Assembly (NCBI RefSeq): GCF_050876985.1
Contig: NZ_JBPAPP010000002.1
Reading direction: 5' to 3' (one strand)
From: Halopseudomonas sp002296055
Lineage (GTDB): Bacteria > Pseudomonadota > Gammaproteobacteria > Pseudomonadales > Pseudomonadaceae
DNA: 64,000 bases
Program-made: the position numbers and the translations under genes
Shown: in pieces, positions 1-10,039 of the stretch
How the letters are laid out: every line of letters starts with the position of its first letter
Position numbering within the stretch: position 1 is the stretch's first letter
Notes under the pieces: model-generated
Seen by the model: the letters and a program-made list of their open reading frames with translations, nothing else
Database searches by the model: none
Told to the model about the DNA's origin: nothing

Positions 1-1
1 C

Positions 2-361
2 CAGAGTCTGGAAGACATTGGCGCCCTGCGCCGCGTGCTTGGCTCCTACGACCTGCCACGCCACCACGACCAGCAGGCCGCTCGTATCAGCCAGCAGCGA
101 CTCGATGGTCTGTTGCAGGTAGCGCACCGCCAGGTCGCCCGCTTGCAGCAGGGCCTGCCACTGCGCGGCATTCGCACCGAGCTGCAGCTGGACGCCGAAC
201 GCTATAACGGCGCCGGTGATCTGTATCTGTTTTGCTCGGTGCTCAATGAATTCCTGGCACACCATGCCTGCCTCAACACCTACCACGAACTATCCGTCAC
301 CACGCTACAGGGGGATGCCTACCAATGGGCGCCGCGCATGGGCCTACAGCCCCTGTTTTAA
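2..361 (+). CDS. tssF: T6SS baseplate protein TssF (ImpG/VasA), C-terminal part
   Basis: The frame is open from the left window edge, so only the last ~119 residues are present. The tail, with an EFL motif, a threonine/serine-rich strand, WAPRMG and a terminal QPLF, matches the end of TssF proteins. TssF is a cytoplasmic baseplate component of the type VI secretion system and acts with TssG, TssE and TssK to dock the tail onto the membrane complex. The following tssG begins 37 bases before this stop, in a different frame, as is usual for the tssF-tssG pair, so the two are probably translationally coupled. Full TssF is about 600 residues; most lies outside the window. Confidence 0.88.
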   Translation, partial: QSLEDIGALRRVLGSYDLPRHHDQQAARISQQRLDGLLQVAHRQVARLQQGLPLRGIRTELQLDAERYNGAGDLYLFCSVLNEFLAHHACLNTYHELSVTTLQGDAYQWAPRMGLQPLF

Positions 362-1320
362 CCCGCCTGCAGCGGGACATTCAGCATTTCAGCCTGTATC
401 AGGCGCTGTTGCGCCTGCTCGACCAGTTACAGCTACAGCACCCCGATCTCAACCCCGAGGCCCTGTACCGGCGCATCAGCTTCAGCGCCAACCCGAGCCT
501 TGGCTTTGCCACCCGGGACATCGAGCAGCTGAGCTTCGAGTACCGCGACGACGGTCTCTACTGCCACCTGCAGCTGAACCTGATAGCCCTCAGCGGCGCG
601 GCTTCTCCCCTACCAGCGAGCTACGTCGAACAGGCCCTGGGAGACGATGCCGGCAGCCGCAGCATCCGTGACCTGCTCGACCTGTTCAACGACCGCCTGC
701 AGCGCCTGCTACTGCCGATCTGGCAGAAGTATCGTTACTACAGTCGTTTCCAGGGCGGCGCTATCGACCAGCTGTCCCAACGCCTGTTGGCCACTGCTGG
801 TCTGGACTACGACACCCCGCATGCCTGCCTACAGCCACGCCGTTTACTGCCTTACCTGGGCTTAATCGGCATGCGCAGCCAGTCGGCCGAACTGGTCTGC
901 GCCGTATTGCGTTACTACTTCCGCTACCCGCACATCGAGCTACAGCAGTGCCTGCCGCAACGCATCGACATCCCAACCGAGCAACTGTGCCGGCTGGGCC
1001 AGCAGAGCAGCAGCCTGTCGGGCGACTGCGTACTGGGCAGCAGCGTCGTGGATGGCAGCGGCCGCTTTCGCGTGCGGTTGCTCCAACTGGACTGGAATGA
1101 CTTTCACCGCTTTCTGCCGCCAGGGCAGGACCATCAACCACTCTGTGCACTGCTGGCGTTCGTGTTACGCACGCCCCTGCACTACGACCTGCAATTGCAC
1201 CTGCGCCGCGACGAGCTGCGCGAATTAAGACTTGGTCAGCACAACCCCTGCCGGCTTGGCTGGAGCAGTTGGCTCGGCCAGCCGGCCGATGATGTGCACA
1301 TTCTGCTGACGCCAACGTGA
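325..1320 (+). CDS. tssG: T6SS baseplate protein TssG (ImpH/VasB)
   Basis: A 331-residue protein of typical TssG length. TssG forms the baseplate wedge with TssF in the bacterial cytoplasm. Recognisable family features are the N-terminal FSLYQALLRLL segment after a short leader, the RISFSANPSLGF strand, the FNDRLQRLLLPIWQKYRY helix that sits near the middle of the family, and a C-terminal LGWSSWLG. The start chosen is an ATG inside the end of tssF, with an AGGGGG purine stretch about ten bases upstream. It is followed 13 bases later by clpV, in the common order tssF-tssG-tssH. Confidence 0.92.
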   Translation: MGAAHGPTAPVLTRLQRDIQHFSLYQALLRLLDQLQLQHPDLNPEALYRRISFSANPSLGFATRDIEQLSFEYRDDGLYCHLQLNLIALSGAASPLPASYVEQALGDDAGSRSIRDLLDLFNDRLQRLLLPIWQKYRYYSRFQGGAIDQLSQRLLATAGLDYDTPHACLQPRRLLPYLGLIGMRSQSAELVCAVLRYYFRYPHIELQQCLPQRIDIPTEQLCRLGQQSSSLSGDCVLGSSVVDGSGRFRVRLLQLDWNDFHRFLPPGQDHQPLCALLAFVLRTPLHYDLQLHLRRDELRELRLGQHNPCRLGWSSWLGQPADDVHILLTPT

Positions 1321-1333
1321 GAGACACAGCCCC

Positions 1334-3814
1334 ATGATCAAACTCGACCTTCATCAACTGGTGCGTCTGCTCAGCAGCGACCTGCGCCGCGACCTGGAAG
1401 GCGCTGCGGCGCATTGCCTGCAGCGTGGCGGCCACAGCGTTCAGCCAGAGGATCTGCTACTGAGCCTGCTACAACGGCCAGACAGCCTGCTGCAGCGGGC
1501 GCTACTGGCCTGTGGCCGAGAACCAGACAGCCTGAAAGACGCCCTGCGACTGTCTAGTTCAGGCAGCGGTGAACCGGGCAACCCGGTGCTCTCCGCTGCC
1601 CTGATCGGCTGGCTACAGCGGGCCCTGCTGCTTGCCAGTACCGAGTTACAGCAACGCCTGATCGATCAGCGAGCCTTGCTGCTGGCCTGGCTGCGCGAGC
1701 CACCAGCAGACCCGCGACTGCTGGCTGGGTTGGATGCAGAGCACCTGCAACAGCTCGCCAATCAGACCCAGGACCCAGAACCCGCCGTCAATCAGCAACT
1801 GCTCGACGAGTTCACCAAGGACCTGACCCGCCAAGCCGCCGCTGGTGAGCTGGACCCGGTGCTGGGGCGAGAAAATGAAATGCGACAGATGATCGACATT
1901 CTTTGTCGCCGCCGCAAAAGCAACCCGGCCATTCTCGGTGAGGCTGGCGTTGGCAAGAGCGCGCTGATCGAAGGCCTGGCCCAACGCATCATTGCCGGCA
2001 CCGTGCCCGATACCCTGCGCGATTACCGAGTTCTGTCACTGGATCTGGGCCTGCTGCAAGCCGGTGCCGGCATGCGTGGTGAATTAGAGCGACGACTGCA
2101 GGGCGTGATCAGCGCCGCCAGCCAGCCCGGCGCGCGCGTCATCCTGTTTATCGACGAGGCTCACACCCTGATCGGGCATGGCGGCGACGCTGGCACCGCC
2201 GACAGCGCCAACCTGCTGAAGCCAGCACTGGCTCGCGGTAACTTGAAGGCCATTGCCGCCACCACCTGGAGCGAATACCGCAAACACATCGATAAGGACC
2301 CGGCGCTCGCTCGCCGCTTCCAGCCAATCATGCTGCACGCCCCGGATATCGACCAGGCTACCGCCGTTCTACGCGGTCTGGCTCCGCGCTACGCCGACAG
2401 CCACGGCCTGCACATCGCCGACGCTGCAGTGGTTGCCGCCGTTGAGCTGGCCGCGCGCTACCTACCGGACCGGCAACTACCCGATAAAGCCATCGACCTG
2501 CTCGACACCGCCTGCGCCAGAGCCAGGGTCAACCTGGCCTGCCCGCCGCTGGCGGTTGACCAGCTGGAGGCGCAGATTCAGCAGTCCCAACGCCACAGCA
2601 GCGCACTGGAACAGGATCACCAACGCGGTTTAGCCGTTGAGCTAGCGCTACTAGACCGCCTTCAAAGCGCGCTGCCCGCCGCCCAGCAGCAAGCCCAAGC
2701 CCTGCATGAAAGCTGGGACGCCCAGCGCACACTAGCGCAGCAGTTAGCGCAGCCCAGCGAACAGCACGCCGCCACCCGCGCCGAGCTGATCGCCCTGCAA
2801 CAGCAGACACCGCTGGTCAGCGCCGAGGTGGATAGCCGCGCGGTGGCTGAAGTCGTCAGCGGCTGGACCGGCATCCCTCTGGAACGCTTGCAGGGTAGTC
2901 GCAGTGAGCAAATCGCCTGCTTCGCCGAGCAACTCGGACAACGCCTGCACGGCCAGAAGGAAGCCATCGCCGAGCTAGATCAGGGCCTACGCGCCGCAGC
3001 CCTGGGCCTCAGCCGAGCAGATCGCCCCAGCGGGGTGTTTCTGCTAGTCGGCCCCAGTGGCGTCGGCAAAACCGCTACCGCTGAGGCCATCGCCGAGCTG
3101 CTGTACGGCGGTGCGGACTTTCTTACTATCATCAACATGGGCGAATACCAAGAACCCCACAGCCTGGCACGGCTGATCGGCGCCCCGCCCGGCTACGTCG
3201 GCTACGGCGAAGGCGGGCAACTGACCGAAGCGGTGCGCCGGCGGCCCTACTCCGTGGTGCTGCTGGATGAGGTAGAGAAGGCGCATCCGCAGCTACTCAA
3301 CCTGTTCTACCAAATCTTCGACAAGGGCATTGCCAACGACGGCGAGGGTCGAGAAATCGACTTTCGCAATACCCTGATCCTGCTGACCTCCAACCTGGCT
3401 AGCGAGCAGATAAACCGGTTATGCCAGGGCGTGCGACCCAGCGCAGAGCAGGTGTTGGAACAAATCGAGCCGACCCTGCGCAGCCATTTCAAGCCAGCGT
3501 TGCTGGCGCGGATGCGGGTTCTGCCCTACTTGCCGATGGACGAAGACGCCTTGGCCGCCGTCGTGCGCCAGCGCTTACATCGGCTTGAAGATCGACTGTC
3601 AGCCCGTCGACTGAGCCTGCGGTTCGACCCCGCGCTACCCGCGCATATCGCCAAGCAATGTCAGCGCGAGGGGGGCGCACGCCTGATTGAACGCTGGATA
3701 GAGCGGCACATTCAGGCGCCTATCGCCAATCAACTGCTATCGCCCATGGCGACAGTCAGCCGCATTCATGTTCACCTAGAAGACGACGGAGGCATCCGGT
3801 GTGACGTCGCTTAA
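1334..3814 (+). CDS. clpV: T6SS AAA+ ATPase TssH (ClpV)
   Basis: An 826-residue ClpB-type AAA+ unfoldase that disassembles the contracted TssB/TssC sheath so the type VI apparatus can be rebuilt. The N-terminal Clp-N-like domain (about residues 1-150) is followed by a first ATPase module with Walker A GEAGVGKS near residue 203 and Walker B FIDEAH near 272. A helical middle region follows (about 400-510), then a second module with Walker A GPSGVGKT near 573 and Walker B VVLLDEVEKAHP near 640. The ClpB D2-small domain is at the C-terminus. Both ATP sites look intact. The gene sits between tssG and a sigma-54 activator, which separates ClpV from chaperone ClpB. It overlaps the next gene by 14 bases. 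Confidence 0.93.
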   Translation: MIKLDLHQLVRLLSSDLRRDLEGAAAHCLQRGGHSVQPEDLLLSLLQRPDSLLQRALLACGREPDSLKDALRLSSSGSGEPGNPVLSAALIGWLQRALLLASTELQQRLIDQRALLLAWLREPPADPRLLAGLDAEHLQQLANQTQDPEPAVNQQLLDEFTKDLTRQAAAGELDPVLGRENEMRQMIDILCRRRKSNPAILGEAGVGKSALIEGLAQRIIAGTVPDTLRDYRVLSLDLGLLQAGAGMRGELERRLQGVISAASQPGARVILFIDEAHTLIGHGGDAGTADSANLLKPALARGNLKAIAATTWSEYRKHIDKDPALARRFQPIMLHAPDIDQATAVLRGLAPRYADSHGLHIADAAVVAAVELAARYLPDRQLPDKAIDLLDTACARARVNLACPPLAVDQLEAQIQQSQRHSSALEQDHQRGLAVELALLDRLQSALPAAQQQAQALHESWDAQRTLAQQLAQPSEQHAATRAELIALQQQTPLVSAEVDSRAVAEVVSGWTGIPLERLQGSRSEQIACFAEQLGQRLHGQKEAIAELDQGLRAAALGLSRADRPSGVFLLVGPSGVGKTATAEAIAELLYGGADFLTIINMGEYQEPHSLARLIGAPPGYVGYGEGGQLTEAVRRRPYSVVLLDEVEKAHPQLLNLFYQIFDKGIANDGEGREIDFRNTLILLTSNLASEQINRLCQGVRPSAEQVLEQIEPTLRSHFKPALLARMRVLPYLPMDEDALAAVVRQRLHRLEDRLSARRLSLRFDPALPAHIAKQCQREGGARLIERWIERHIQAPIANQLLSPMATVSRIHVHLEDDGGIRCDVA

Positions 3815-5336
3815 ATCACTTGCTCTGCCCGACAGCACCCACCCACTCACCTGCGCAGCGCCGTTGCTGGCCTGCCTGGCCGAGCTGGCCAGCGATCCGC
3901 AGCAACTGCAACTACAGCTACTGGCCTGCGCCAGCCAGCTGACCGACTGTCCGCTGGCGCAGCTCTACCTGCTGGACAAGACTCACACCCGTCTGCACCT
4001 GAGCAGCCAGTGGTTTGACGGCGCCCCGTTACACAGCGACATCGGTGAGGCGCCCACCAACTGGTTTGAGCAACAGTTACTGCAGTACTGCCTAACCCAG
4101 AACCGCAGCCTGAATCTGCGCGCCTTGGACCATAGCCTGTACGCCACGCCCTTTTTGCCCGACAGCGCCGAGCCCTGGCGTAGCCTGCTGTGCGTGCCGC
4201 TACAAGATACTGATCAGCAGTTGGCGGGGCTTATGCTGCTGGCAAGGCAGCAGGGCGACATCGCCGATGCCCTGACCGAACCGCTGCGCCACCTGGGCGG
4301 GATCGGCCTGGGACGCCTGCGCCTGCTGCAGCAACAGCAAGACCTGCAGCACTGCCCGCAGGACGAGCCGTCCTTGCCCAGCAGCCAGCCTGAGCACGGC
4401 AGCTTCGGCCTGATTGGTCAGAGCCCCGCCATGCAGCAGGTGTACCGTTTGATCAGCAAGGTGTTGCATAACCCGGTCACGGTGCTGATTGGCGGCGAGA
4501 CCGGCACCGGTAAAGAACTGGTAGCCCGCGCCATCCACGATTACGGCTCGCGCCGCAGCAAGCCTTTTGTTGCGCAGAACTGCAGCGCTCTGCCAGAGCA
4601 ACTGCTCGAAAGTGAGCTGTTCGGCTACCGCAAGGGCGCCTTTACCGGCGCCATGCAGGATCGCGAAGGCCTGTTCGACGCCGCCAACGGCGGCACCCTG
4701 TTTCTCGATGAAATCGGCGACATGCCACTGGCGCTGCAGGCCAAATTGCTGCGCGTGCTGCAGGAGGGTGAAATTCGTCCGCTGGGCAGCAACCAAAGTC
4801 ACCGGGTAGACGTGCGCATTCTCGCCGCGACCCACCAGCGCCTGCACGAACAGGTACAGCGTGGTCTGTTCCGCGAAGACCTTTATTACCGGCTAGGACA
4901 CTTTCCCATCAACCTGCCGCCACTGCGCGAACGGGGCAGCGACATCCGCCAGTTAGCGCTGCAATTTGCCGTCGATACCTGCACCTTCCTCCAGCGCAGT
5001 CCCTGTCATTGGAGCGATAGTGCCCTCGCCTATCTGGCCAGTCATCGCTTCCCCGGCAATGTCCGAGAGCTGAAGGGCCTGATTGCCCGCGCCCTGCTCT
5101 TGTGTGACGGCAACGTGCTGCTACCTGAGCACCTGCAGCTGCCGGACACCCCACAACACGCACACCGCCTGGGCCTGCGCGAGCAGCTGGAAGCTCTGGA
5201 ACGCAACTTGTTGATTGAGGGGCTGCAGCTGCACGGCGGCAATCAGACTTTGACCGCCCAGGCCCTGGGGCTACCACGTCGTACATTGCTGTACCGCATG
5301 CAACGCCTGGGTTTAACGTCAGCCAGCACAAAGTAG
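3801..5336 (+). CDS. vasH: Sigma-54-dependent T6SS transcriptional activator (VasH-like)
   Basis: A 511-residue enhancer-binding protein. An N-terminal GAF-like sensor domain (about 20-180) precedes an AAA+ sigma-54 interaction domain with Walker A GGETGTGKE near residue 230 and the sigma-54 contact loop GAFTGA near 278. A Fis-type helix-turn-helix at the extreme C-terminus (about 475-505, NQTLTAQALGLPRRTLLYRM) binds DNA. The start is GTG, with GGAGG about eight bases upstream; it overlaps the end of clpV by 14 bases. This architecture and position match VasH, which activates RpoN-dependent T6SS promoters including hcp/vgrG operons. Whether it controls the vgrG module ten kilobases downstream is an inference. 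Confidence 0.88.
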   Translation: MTSLKSLALPDSTHPLTCAAPLLACLAELASDPQQLQLQLLACASQLTDCPLAQLYLLDKTHTRLHLSSQWFDGAPLHSDIGEAPTNWFEQQLLQYCLTQNRSLNLRALDHSLYATPFLPDSAEPWRSLLCVPLQDTDQQLAGLMLLARQQGDIADALTEPLRHLGGIGLGRLRLLQQQQDLQHCPQDEPSLPSSQPEHGSFGLIGQSPAMQQVYRLISKVLHNPVTVLIGGETGTGKELVARAIHDYGSRRSKPFVAQNCSALPEQLLESELFGYRKGAFTGAMQDREGLFDAANGGTLFLDEIGDMPLALQAKLLRVLQEGEIRPLGSNQSHRVDVRILAATHQRLHEQVQRGLFREDLYYRLGHFPINLPPLRERGSDIRQLALQFAVDTCTFLQRSPCHWSDSALAYLASHRFPGNVRELKGLIARALLLCDGNVLLPEHLQLPDTPQHAHRLGLREQLEALERNLLIEGLQLHGGNQTLTAQALGLPRRTLLYRMQRLGLTSASTK

Positions 5337-5393
5337 CATTGCAATATCAGGTGCAAGAGAGGCATAACAGAGCGGACTCAACGGGAGCGATTC

Positions 5394-6245
5394 ATGTCTG
5401 CAGCACGCCTGACCTTTCTGACCGCCCTGGCCATGCTGGCCTTCGCTGGTAACTCGGTACTGTGCCGCGTGGCCCTGCGCGATACCGAGATCGACCCTGC
5501 AACCTTCACGACCTTGCGCCTGATATCCGGTGCTCTGATGCTGTGGGTGCTACTGCACTGGCCTGGCCGGGGAGCTAGGGGCACTGGTGGCAACTGGACC
5601 TCCGCTGTTGCCCTGTTCGTCTACGCCGCCGCCTTCTCTTGGGCGTATATCCAACTTGACGCTGCCACTGGAGCCTTGCTGCTGTTTGCTGCGGTGCAGG
5701 TCAGCATGCTTGGTATTGGCCTGCTGCGCGGCGAGCGCCTGAGTCCAGTCCAAAGTGCAGGCTTTGCCCTTGCGCTGATCGGATTGGCTGCCCTGCTGCT
5801 CCCCGGCGCCAGCACCCCGCCGGCACTACCAGCCCTGAGCATGCTCGCTGCGGGCGTCGCCTGGGGGCTGTATTCGCTGCGCGGTCGCGGCGCAAGCAAC
5901 CCGCTGGCCGACACCGCCGGTAACTTTGTCCGCGCAGTACCTCTGGCTCTCGCCCTGTCGGCACTGACCTTGCCCTGGCTGAGCGTGGATGCCAACGGTG
6001 CTCTTTACGCCCTGGCATCCGGCGCTATCACCTCAGGCCTGGGCTACGCCATCTGGTACGCTGCACTCCCTGGCTTACGCGCCAGCGCCGCCGCCAGTGT
6101 GCAGCTGAGCGTGCCCGTCATTACTGCCGCAGGCGGTCTGCTTCTGCTGAACGAAGCCCCCAGCCTGCTACTTATGATCGCCTCGCTCGCCATTTTGGGG
6201 GGCATCGCATTAGTAATAGGAGGGCCCAAGGCAGCCAGCCGTTGA
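5394..6245 (+). CDS. EamA/DMT family inner-membrane transporter
   Basis: A 283-residue highly hydrophobic protein with about ten transmembrane helices in two homologous halves, the layout of drug/metabolite transporters (EamA domains). The first helix, beginning LTFLTALAMLAFAGNSVLCRVAL, is characteristic of the group. The substrate cannot be told from sequence; relatives export amino acids, metabolites or drugs. A GGGAG ribosome-binding site lies seven bases before the ATG. It is 57 bases downstream of vasH on the same strand but has no obvious functional link to secretion. Confidence 0.85.
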   Translation: MSAARLTFLTALAMLAFAGNSVLCRVALRDTEIDPATFTTLRLISGALMLWVLLHWPGRGARGTGGNWTSAVALFVYAAAFSWAYIQLDAATGALLLFAAVQVSMLGIGLLRGERLSPVQSAGFALALIGLAALLLPGASTPPALPALSMLAAGVAWGLYSLRGRGASNPLADTAGNFVRAVPLALALSALTLPWLSVDANGALYALASGAITSGLGYAIWYAALPGLRASAAASVQLSVPVITAAGGLLLLNEAPSLLLMIASLAILGGIALVIGGPKAASR

Positions 6246-6308
6246 GGCGCCTGCCGGCTTCGTGCAACATAGCGGGGCCGCTGATTACGCCTATTAAGGA
6301 ATGCTGTC

Positions 6309-8702
6309 ATGAAGTTCCTCGCACGCTCGCCACGCTGGTTGCTCGGCGCCGGGCTGTTCACCGTTATAGCCCTGATTATCGCTTGCAGCGATATCCCGAC
6401 CTACCCGCACGCCGAACAAGCGGTGGCGCCGCGTCAAAGCTTCAGCTACCAGAACGACATCAAGCCGATTCTGGAAAATCGCTGTATGGCCTGTCACGGC
6501 TGCTACGACGCCCCTTGCCAGCTAAAGCTGACCAGCGCAGACGGCGTCAAGAGAGGAGCCTCGCTGCTGCAGGTTTATGACGCAGCGCGACTTGAAGACA
6601 TGCCACCGACGCGTCTTGGCACCGACGCCCATAGCGAGGCTCAGTGGCGCGAACAAGGCTTTTTCTCGGTACTGCATGACGCCGACGAAGGCAATGCTTC
6701 TGGCCTGGATGGGTCTTTGCTGTTCCGCATGCTTGAGCTGGCCCAGCGCAATCCGCTACCGCCCAACAGCCGCCTGCCGGACGAAATCAAAATAGGCACC
6801 GACCACGCCTTCAGCTGCCCCACGCTGGAAAACTTCGCCGACTATGCCCAGGCCAATCCGCACGGCGGTATGCCCTACGCCACCACCGGCCTGAGCGCTG
6901 CGGAGTTTGCCCGCATCAGTCAGTGGATTGCCGAGGGCGCCGTGACCGAGCCAATGCCTTGGCAGCCCTCGGCCGCAGAACAGGCCAGCATCGAGCGCTG
7001 GGAAGCCTTCTTCAATCAGCGAGGGCAACGCGAACAACTGGTCTCCCGTTACCTGTTTGAGCACCTGTTTGTGGCGCACATCCACTTCCCCAGCATCAGC
7101 GGCAGCAGTTTCTACGAGCTGGTACGTTCGAGCACCCCGCCGGGCGAGCCGATCATGCCGCTGCGTACCGTGCGGCCGAACGATGCGCCGGACAAGGCCT
7201 TCTACTATCGCCTGCGCCCGCTACGCGAAACCCTGGTAGAAAAAACCCACATCACCTACGGCCTGGACGATCAGCGTATGCAACGCTGGCAACAGCTGTT
7301 CCTGGCTGACGATTGGGACCTGGCTGTGCTGCCCGGCTATGGCTACAGCGAGCGAGCCAACCCCTTCGCCACCTTCAACGCCATTCCAGCCAAGGCGCGC
7401 TATCAATTCATGCTGGATACCGCTGAGTACTTTGTGCGCACCTTCATTCGCGGGCCTGTCTGCCGCGGACAGGTTGCCACTGACGTCATCCGCGACCAGT
7501 TCTGGACCGTCTTCGAGGACCCATCACAGGAAGCCTACGTCAACGACCCGCTTTACCGCAGCCAGGCAACGCCGCTGCTGGGCCTGCCCGGACAGGACAG
7601 CGACCTACTGGCACTGGGCAGCGCCTGGCTGGAATACAACGGCAAGCGCAACCAGTACCTTGAACTACGTGGCAAGCACTACGCCGAGCGCAAACCAAGC
7701 GGTTCCAGCCTGGACGAAATCTGGGACGGTGAAGGCTACAACCAGGATGCCTTGCTAACCATTTTCCGTCATCACGACAGCGCCTCTGTACGGCGCGGCC
7801 TCTGGGGCCGAGTGCCAGACACCATCTGGGTTATGGATTACCCGCTGCTCGAGCGCACGTACTACGAGCTGGTGGTCAACTTCAACGTCTTCGGCAGCCT
7901 TTCGCATCAGGCGCAGACTCGGTTGTACTTCGATCTGATTCGCAATGGTGCTGAGCATAATTTCCTGCGCTATGTGCCGGCCGAACGCCGTCAGGCGCTG
8001 TATGACCAGTGGTATCAGGGCCAGGCCAAACTCAAGGATGCCATTGCCTATACCGGCCTTGACCTGGAAACCCCTACAACCCTGAGCTATGGCAGCAGTG
8101 ACCGTTCCGACAACCGCGCGGTCATGCGCCGCTTCGCCGCGCAACTGGCTGAACGCGGCAGCGCCGTCGCCGGCACACCGGACACCCTTAATCGGTGTCC
8201 GCAGGGCAACTGCCAACGCCCGGACCTGACGCCCGAACAGCAGCAGATCCAGCAACTGCTCCGCCCGCTGGCGCTGGAAACCGGCGCCAGCCTACCGGTG
8301 ATCCCGCTGCTGCCAGAGGTCAGCTTCTTGCGCGTCACCAGCGGCGATGAGCGCTGGGTCTACAGCCTGATCCATAACCGTGCACACGCCAACGTCGCCT
8401 TTATGTTTGGCGAAGAAGACCGCTTGCTACCCCAGCAGGATGATCTGACCATCATGGAAGGCACTCTTGGTAGCTACCCCAACTTCAGCTTCGACGTTGA
8501 ACTGCAGGCGCTGCCAGACTTTGTCACCGCGCTGCAAGCAGCAACCGACAGCGAGAGTCTGGAGCGGGTCGCCGACCGTTGGGGCGTGCGTCGCACTCAC
8601 CCTCAATTCTGGGAGATCCTTGCCGACTTTCGGCAGTACGTCGAAGAAACTGATCCAACCCAAGCCGGTCTATTCGATATCAATCGTTATCAAAACCTGT
8701 GA
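6309..8702 (+). CDS. cti: Periplasmic fatty acid cis/trans isomerase (cytochrome c type)
   Basis: A 797-residue protein close to the usual length of Cti, the enzyme that converts cis-unsaturated fatty acids of membrane phospholipids to trans isomers without ATP, stiffening the membrane under solvent or heat stress. An N-terminal hydrophobic segment ending near LIIACSD acts as an export signal and could also serve as a lipobox. A CMACH haem-c motif at about residues 59-63 is the hallmark of the family. It is directly followed by a second cysteine pair (CYDAPC), as in other Cti proteins. The long C-terminal region carries the Cti domain. The gene appears to stand alone; cti is typically constitutive, with activity set by membrane access. 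Confidence 0.92.
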   Translation: MKFLARSPRWLLGAGLFTVIALIIACSDIPTYPHAEQAVAPRQSFSYQNDIKPILENRCMACHGCYDAPCQLKLTSADGVKRGASLLQVYDAARLEDMPPTRLGTDAHSEAQWREQGFFSVLHDADEGNASGLDGSLLFRMLELAQRNPLPPNSRLPDEIKIGTDHAFSCPTLENFADYAQANPHGGMPYATTGLSAAEFARISQWIAEGAVTEPMPWQPSAAEQASIERWEAFFNQRGQREQLVSRYLFEHLFVAHIHFPSISGSSFYELVRSSTPPGEPIMPLRTVRPNDAPDKAFYYRLRPLRETLVEKTHITYGLDDQRMQRWQQLFLADDWDLAVLPGYGYSERANPFATFNAIPAKARYQFMLDTAEYFVRTFIRGPVCRGQVATDVIRDQFWTVFEDPSQEAYVNDPLYRSQATPLLGLPGQDSDLLALGSAWLEYNGKRNQYLELRGKHYAERKPSGSSLDEIWDGEGYNQDALLTIFRHHDSASVRRGLWGRVPDTIWVMDYPLLERTYYELVVNFNVFGSLSHQAQTRLYFDLIRNGAEHNFLRYVPAERRQALYDQWYQGQAKLKDAIAYTGLDLETPTTLSYGSSDRSDNRAVMRRFAAQLAERGSAVAGTPDTLNRCPQGNCQRPDLTPEQQQIQQLLRPLALETGASLPVIPLLPEVSFLRVTSGDERWVYSLIHNRAHANVAFMFGEEDRLLPQQDDLTIMEGTLGSYPNFSFDVELQALPDFVTALQAATDSESLERVADRWGVRRTHPQFWEILADFRQYVEETDPTQAGLFDINRYQNL

Positions 8703-8795
8703 ACCGGGTCCGGGGAGCGGCGCGCTGTGTCCCCGGCAGATTGGTTTACACTCTGATGGATTACGTCGACCAGACTACTTTGCTGGAGGGACCCA

Positions 8796-9932
8796 ATGCC
8801 TCAACCTACTATTCGCCTGATGCTGCCGTTGGCTATTGCCTTGGCGGTCAGCGCCTGCGCCTCGACCCAGGCAACCGCCCCGACGCCTGCTGCACAAGAT
8901 GTTAGCCTGGAGGAGCAGACCATGCCTCGCACCCGCCTGGTCACAGGTTCGGTCGGCTACCAGGAACGTATCGCGCTCCCGCCTGGCAGCGTGGCGCATA
9001 TCAAACTGCTTGACGTATCGCGTGCCGACGCCCCAGCAGCCGTGCTAGCTGAACAGAACACCACGCTCATCGGCACTCAGGTACCCGTCCCCTTCGAGCT
9101 GGACGTTGAACCTCGTATGTTCGACGCGCGCATGCGCTACAGCGTCTCGGCGCAGATACGCAGCGCCTCCGGCGAGTTGCTGTGGACCACCGACACCGCC
9201 AACCTGATTGACACCAGCCAAGAGGTAAACGACCTGGGGCTGTTGAACATGGTCAAGGTCAGTGGACGCGTGGCGAGTGATGCGCAGATAGTTGATGTCA
9301 GTACGCTGCTACCCCTGCGTGCATTCGGCAACGAACCCGGCTGGACACTAGAGATGGACAGTCAACGTATGAGCCTCTCGCACCAAGACAGCACCGCGAC
9401 TCAGCTAACACCCACACCAAGCGCCACTATGGACGGTACGGTTTATCAATTTGACGCCAGTAACGCGACCAACCAACTGCGTGTGCGCCTGACGCCCCAA
9501 CTATGCCGCGACAGCATGACCGGCATGCCCTACCCCTACCAGGTCAGCGTACAAAGCGCCGATATCCATCTCGAAGGTTGCGGAGGCGCCGCGCAAGCAT
9601 TGCTGATCGGCACCGATTGGGAGGTCACAACCATTGCCGGCGAGCCAGTCGACTCGGAGCATAGCCCCACGCTCCAATTCGGGGCCGACGGAAGATTAGG
9701 AGGCCAGGGGGCCTGCAACCAGTTCACGACCAGCTATGTAATCACTGCTGAAGGCCTCAGCAGCAAAGCGATTGCCGCGACCCAGCGCGCCTGCGCCGCG
9801 CCGTTGATGCAGCAGGATCAACAGCTGTTTGACTTGCTGCAGCATGTCCAGCGCTTTGACCTGGATGATCAGGGCAATTTGGTGCTGATCAGTGCTGACG
9901 ACCGCAAAGTTGTTGCTCACCCCAAAGAGTGA
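8796..9932 (+). CDS. Mosaic lipoprotein: YbaY-like plus META/HslJ domain
   Basis: A 378-residue lipoprotein with a signal peptide and lipobox ending at Cys21 (AVSACAS). Three domains can be read in order. Residues ~40-165 form a YbaY/YscW-like beta sandwich (GSVGYQERIALPPGSVAHIKLLDVS). Residues ~172-260 are a COG3650-like segment (LPLRAFGNEPGWTLEM). Residues ~265-375 are a META/HslJ domain (GTDWEVTTIAGEPV, GGQGACNQFTTSY, TQRACAAPLM). All three are usually found in separate or two-domain envelope proteins, some linked to stress or drug tolerance. GGAGGGACCCA precedes the ATG. No catalytic function is claimed; an outer-membrane or periplasmic location is inferred from the lipobox. Confidence 0.78.
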   Translation: MPQPTIRLMLPLAIALAVSACASTQATAPTPAAQDVSLEEQTMPRTRLVTGSVGYQERIALPPGSVAHIKLLDVSRADAPAAVLAEQNTTLIGTQVPVPFELDVEPRMFDARMRYSVSAQIRSASGELLWTTDTANLIDTSQEVNDLGLLNMVKVSGRVASDAQIVDVSTLLPLRAFGNEPGWTLEMDSQRMSLSHQDSTATQLTPTPSATMDGTVYQFDASNATNQLRVRLTPQLCRDSMTGMPYPYQVSVQSADIHLEGCGGAAQALLIGTDWEVTTIAGEPVDSEHSPTLQFGADGRLGGQGACNQFTTSYVITAEGLSSKAIAATQRACAAPLMQQDQQLFDLLQHVQRFDLDDQGNLVLISADDRKVVAHPKE

Positions 9933-10039
9933 TGGCCGTTTAGCGACCACGCATCATAGACAGTATCGGGCACATGGGGCATCATGCGGCGCTCAAAGAC
10001 CCTGCGTACTGCAGGGTCATAGCCGCAACAAGGTATCCC

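Noticed and set aside
8710..8736. CCGGGGA/TCCCCGG stem after cti
   Set aside because: Position fits a terminator, but the stem is short with a large loop and there is no T run.
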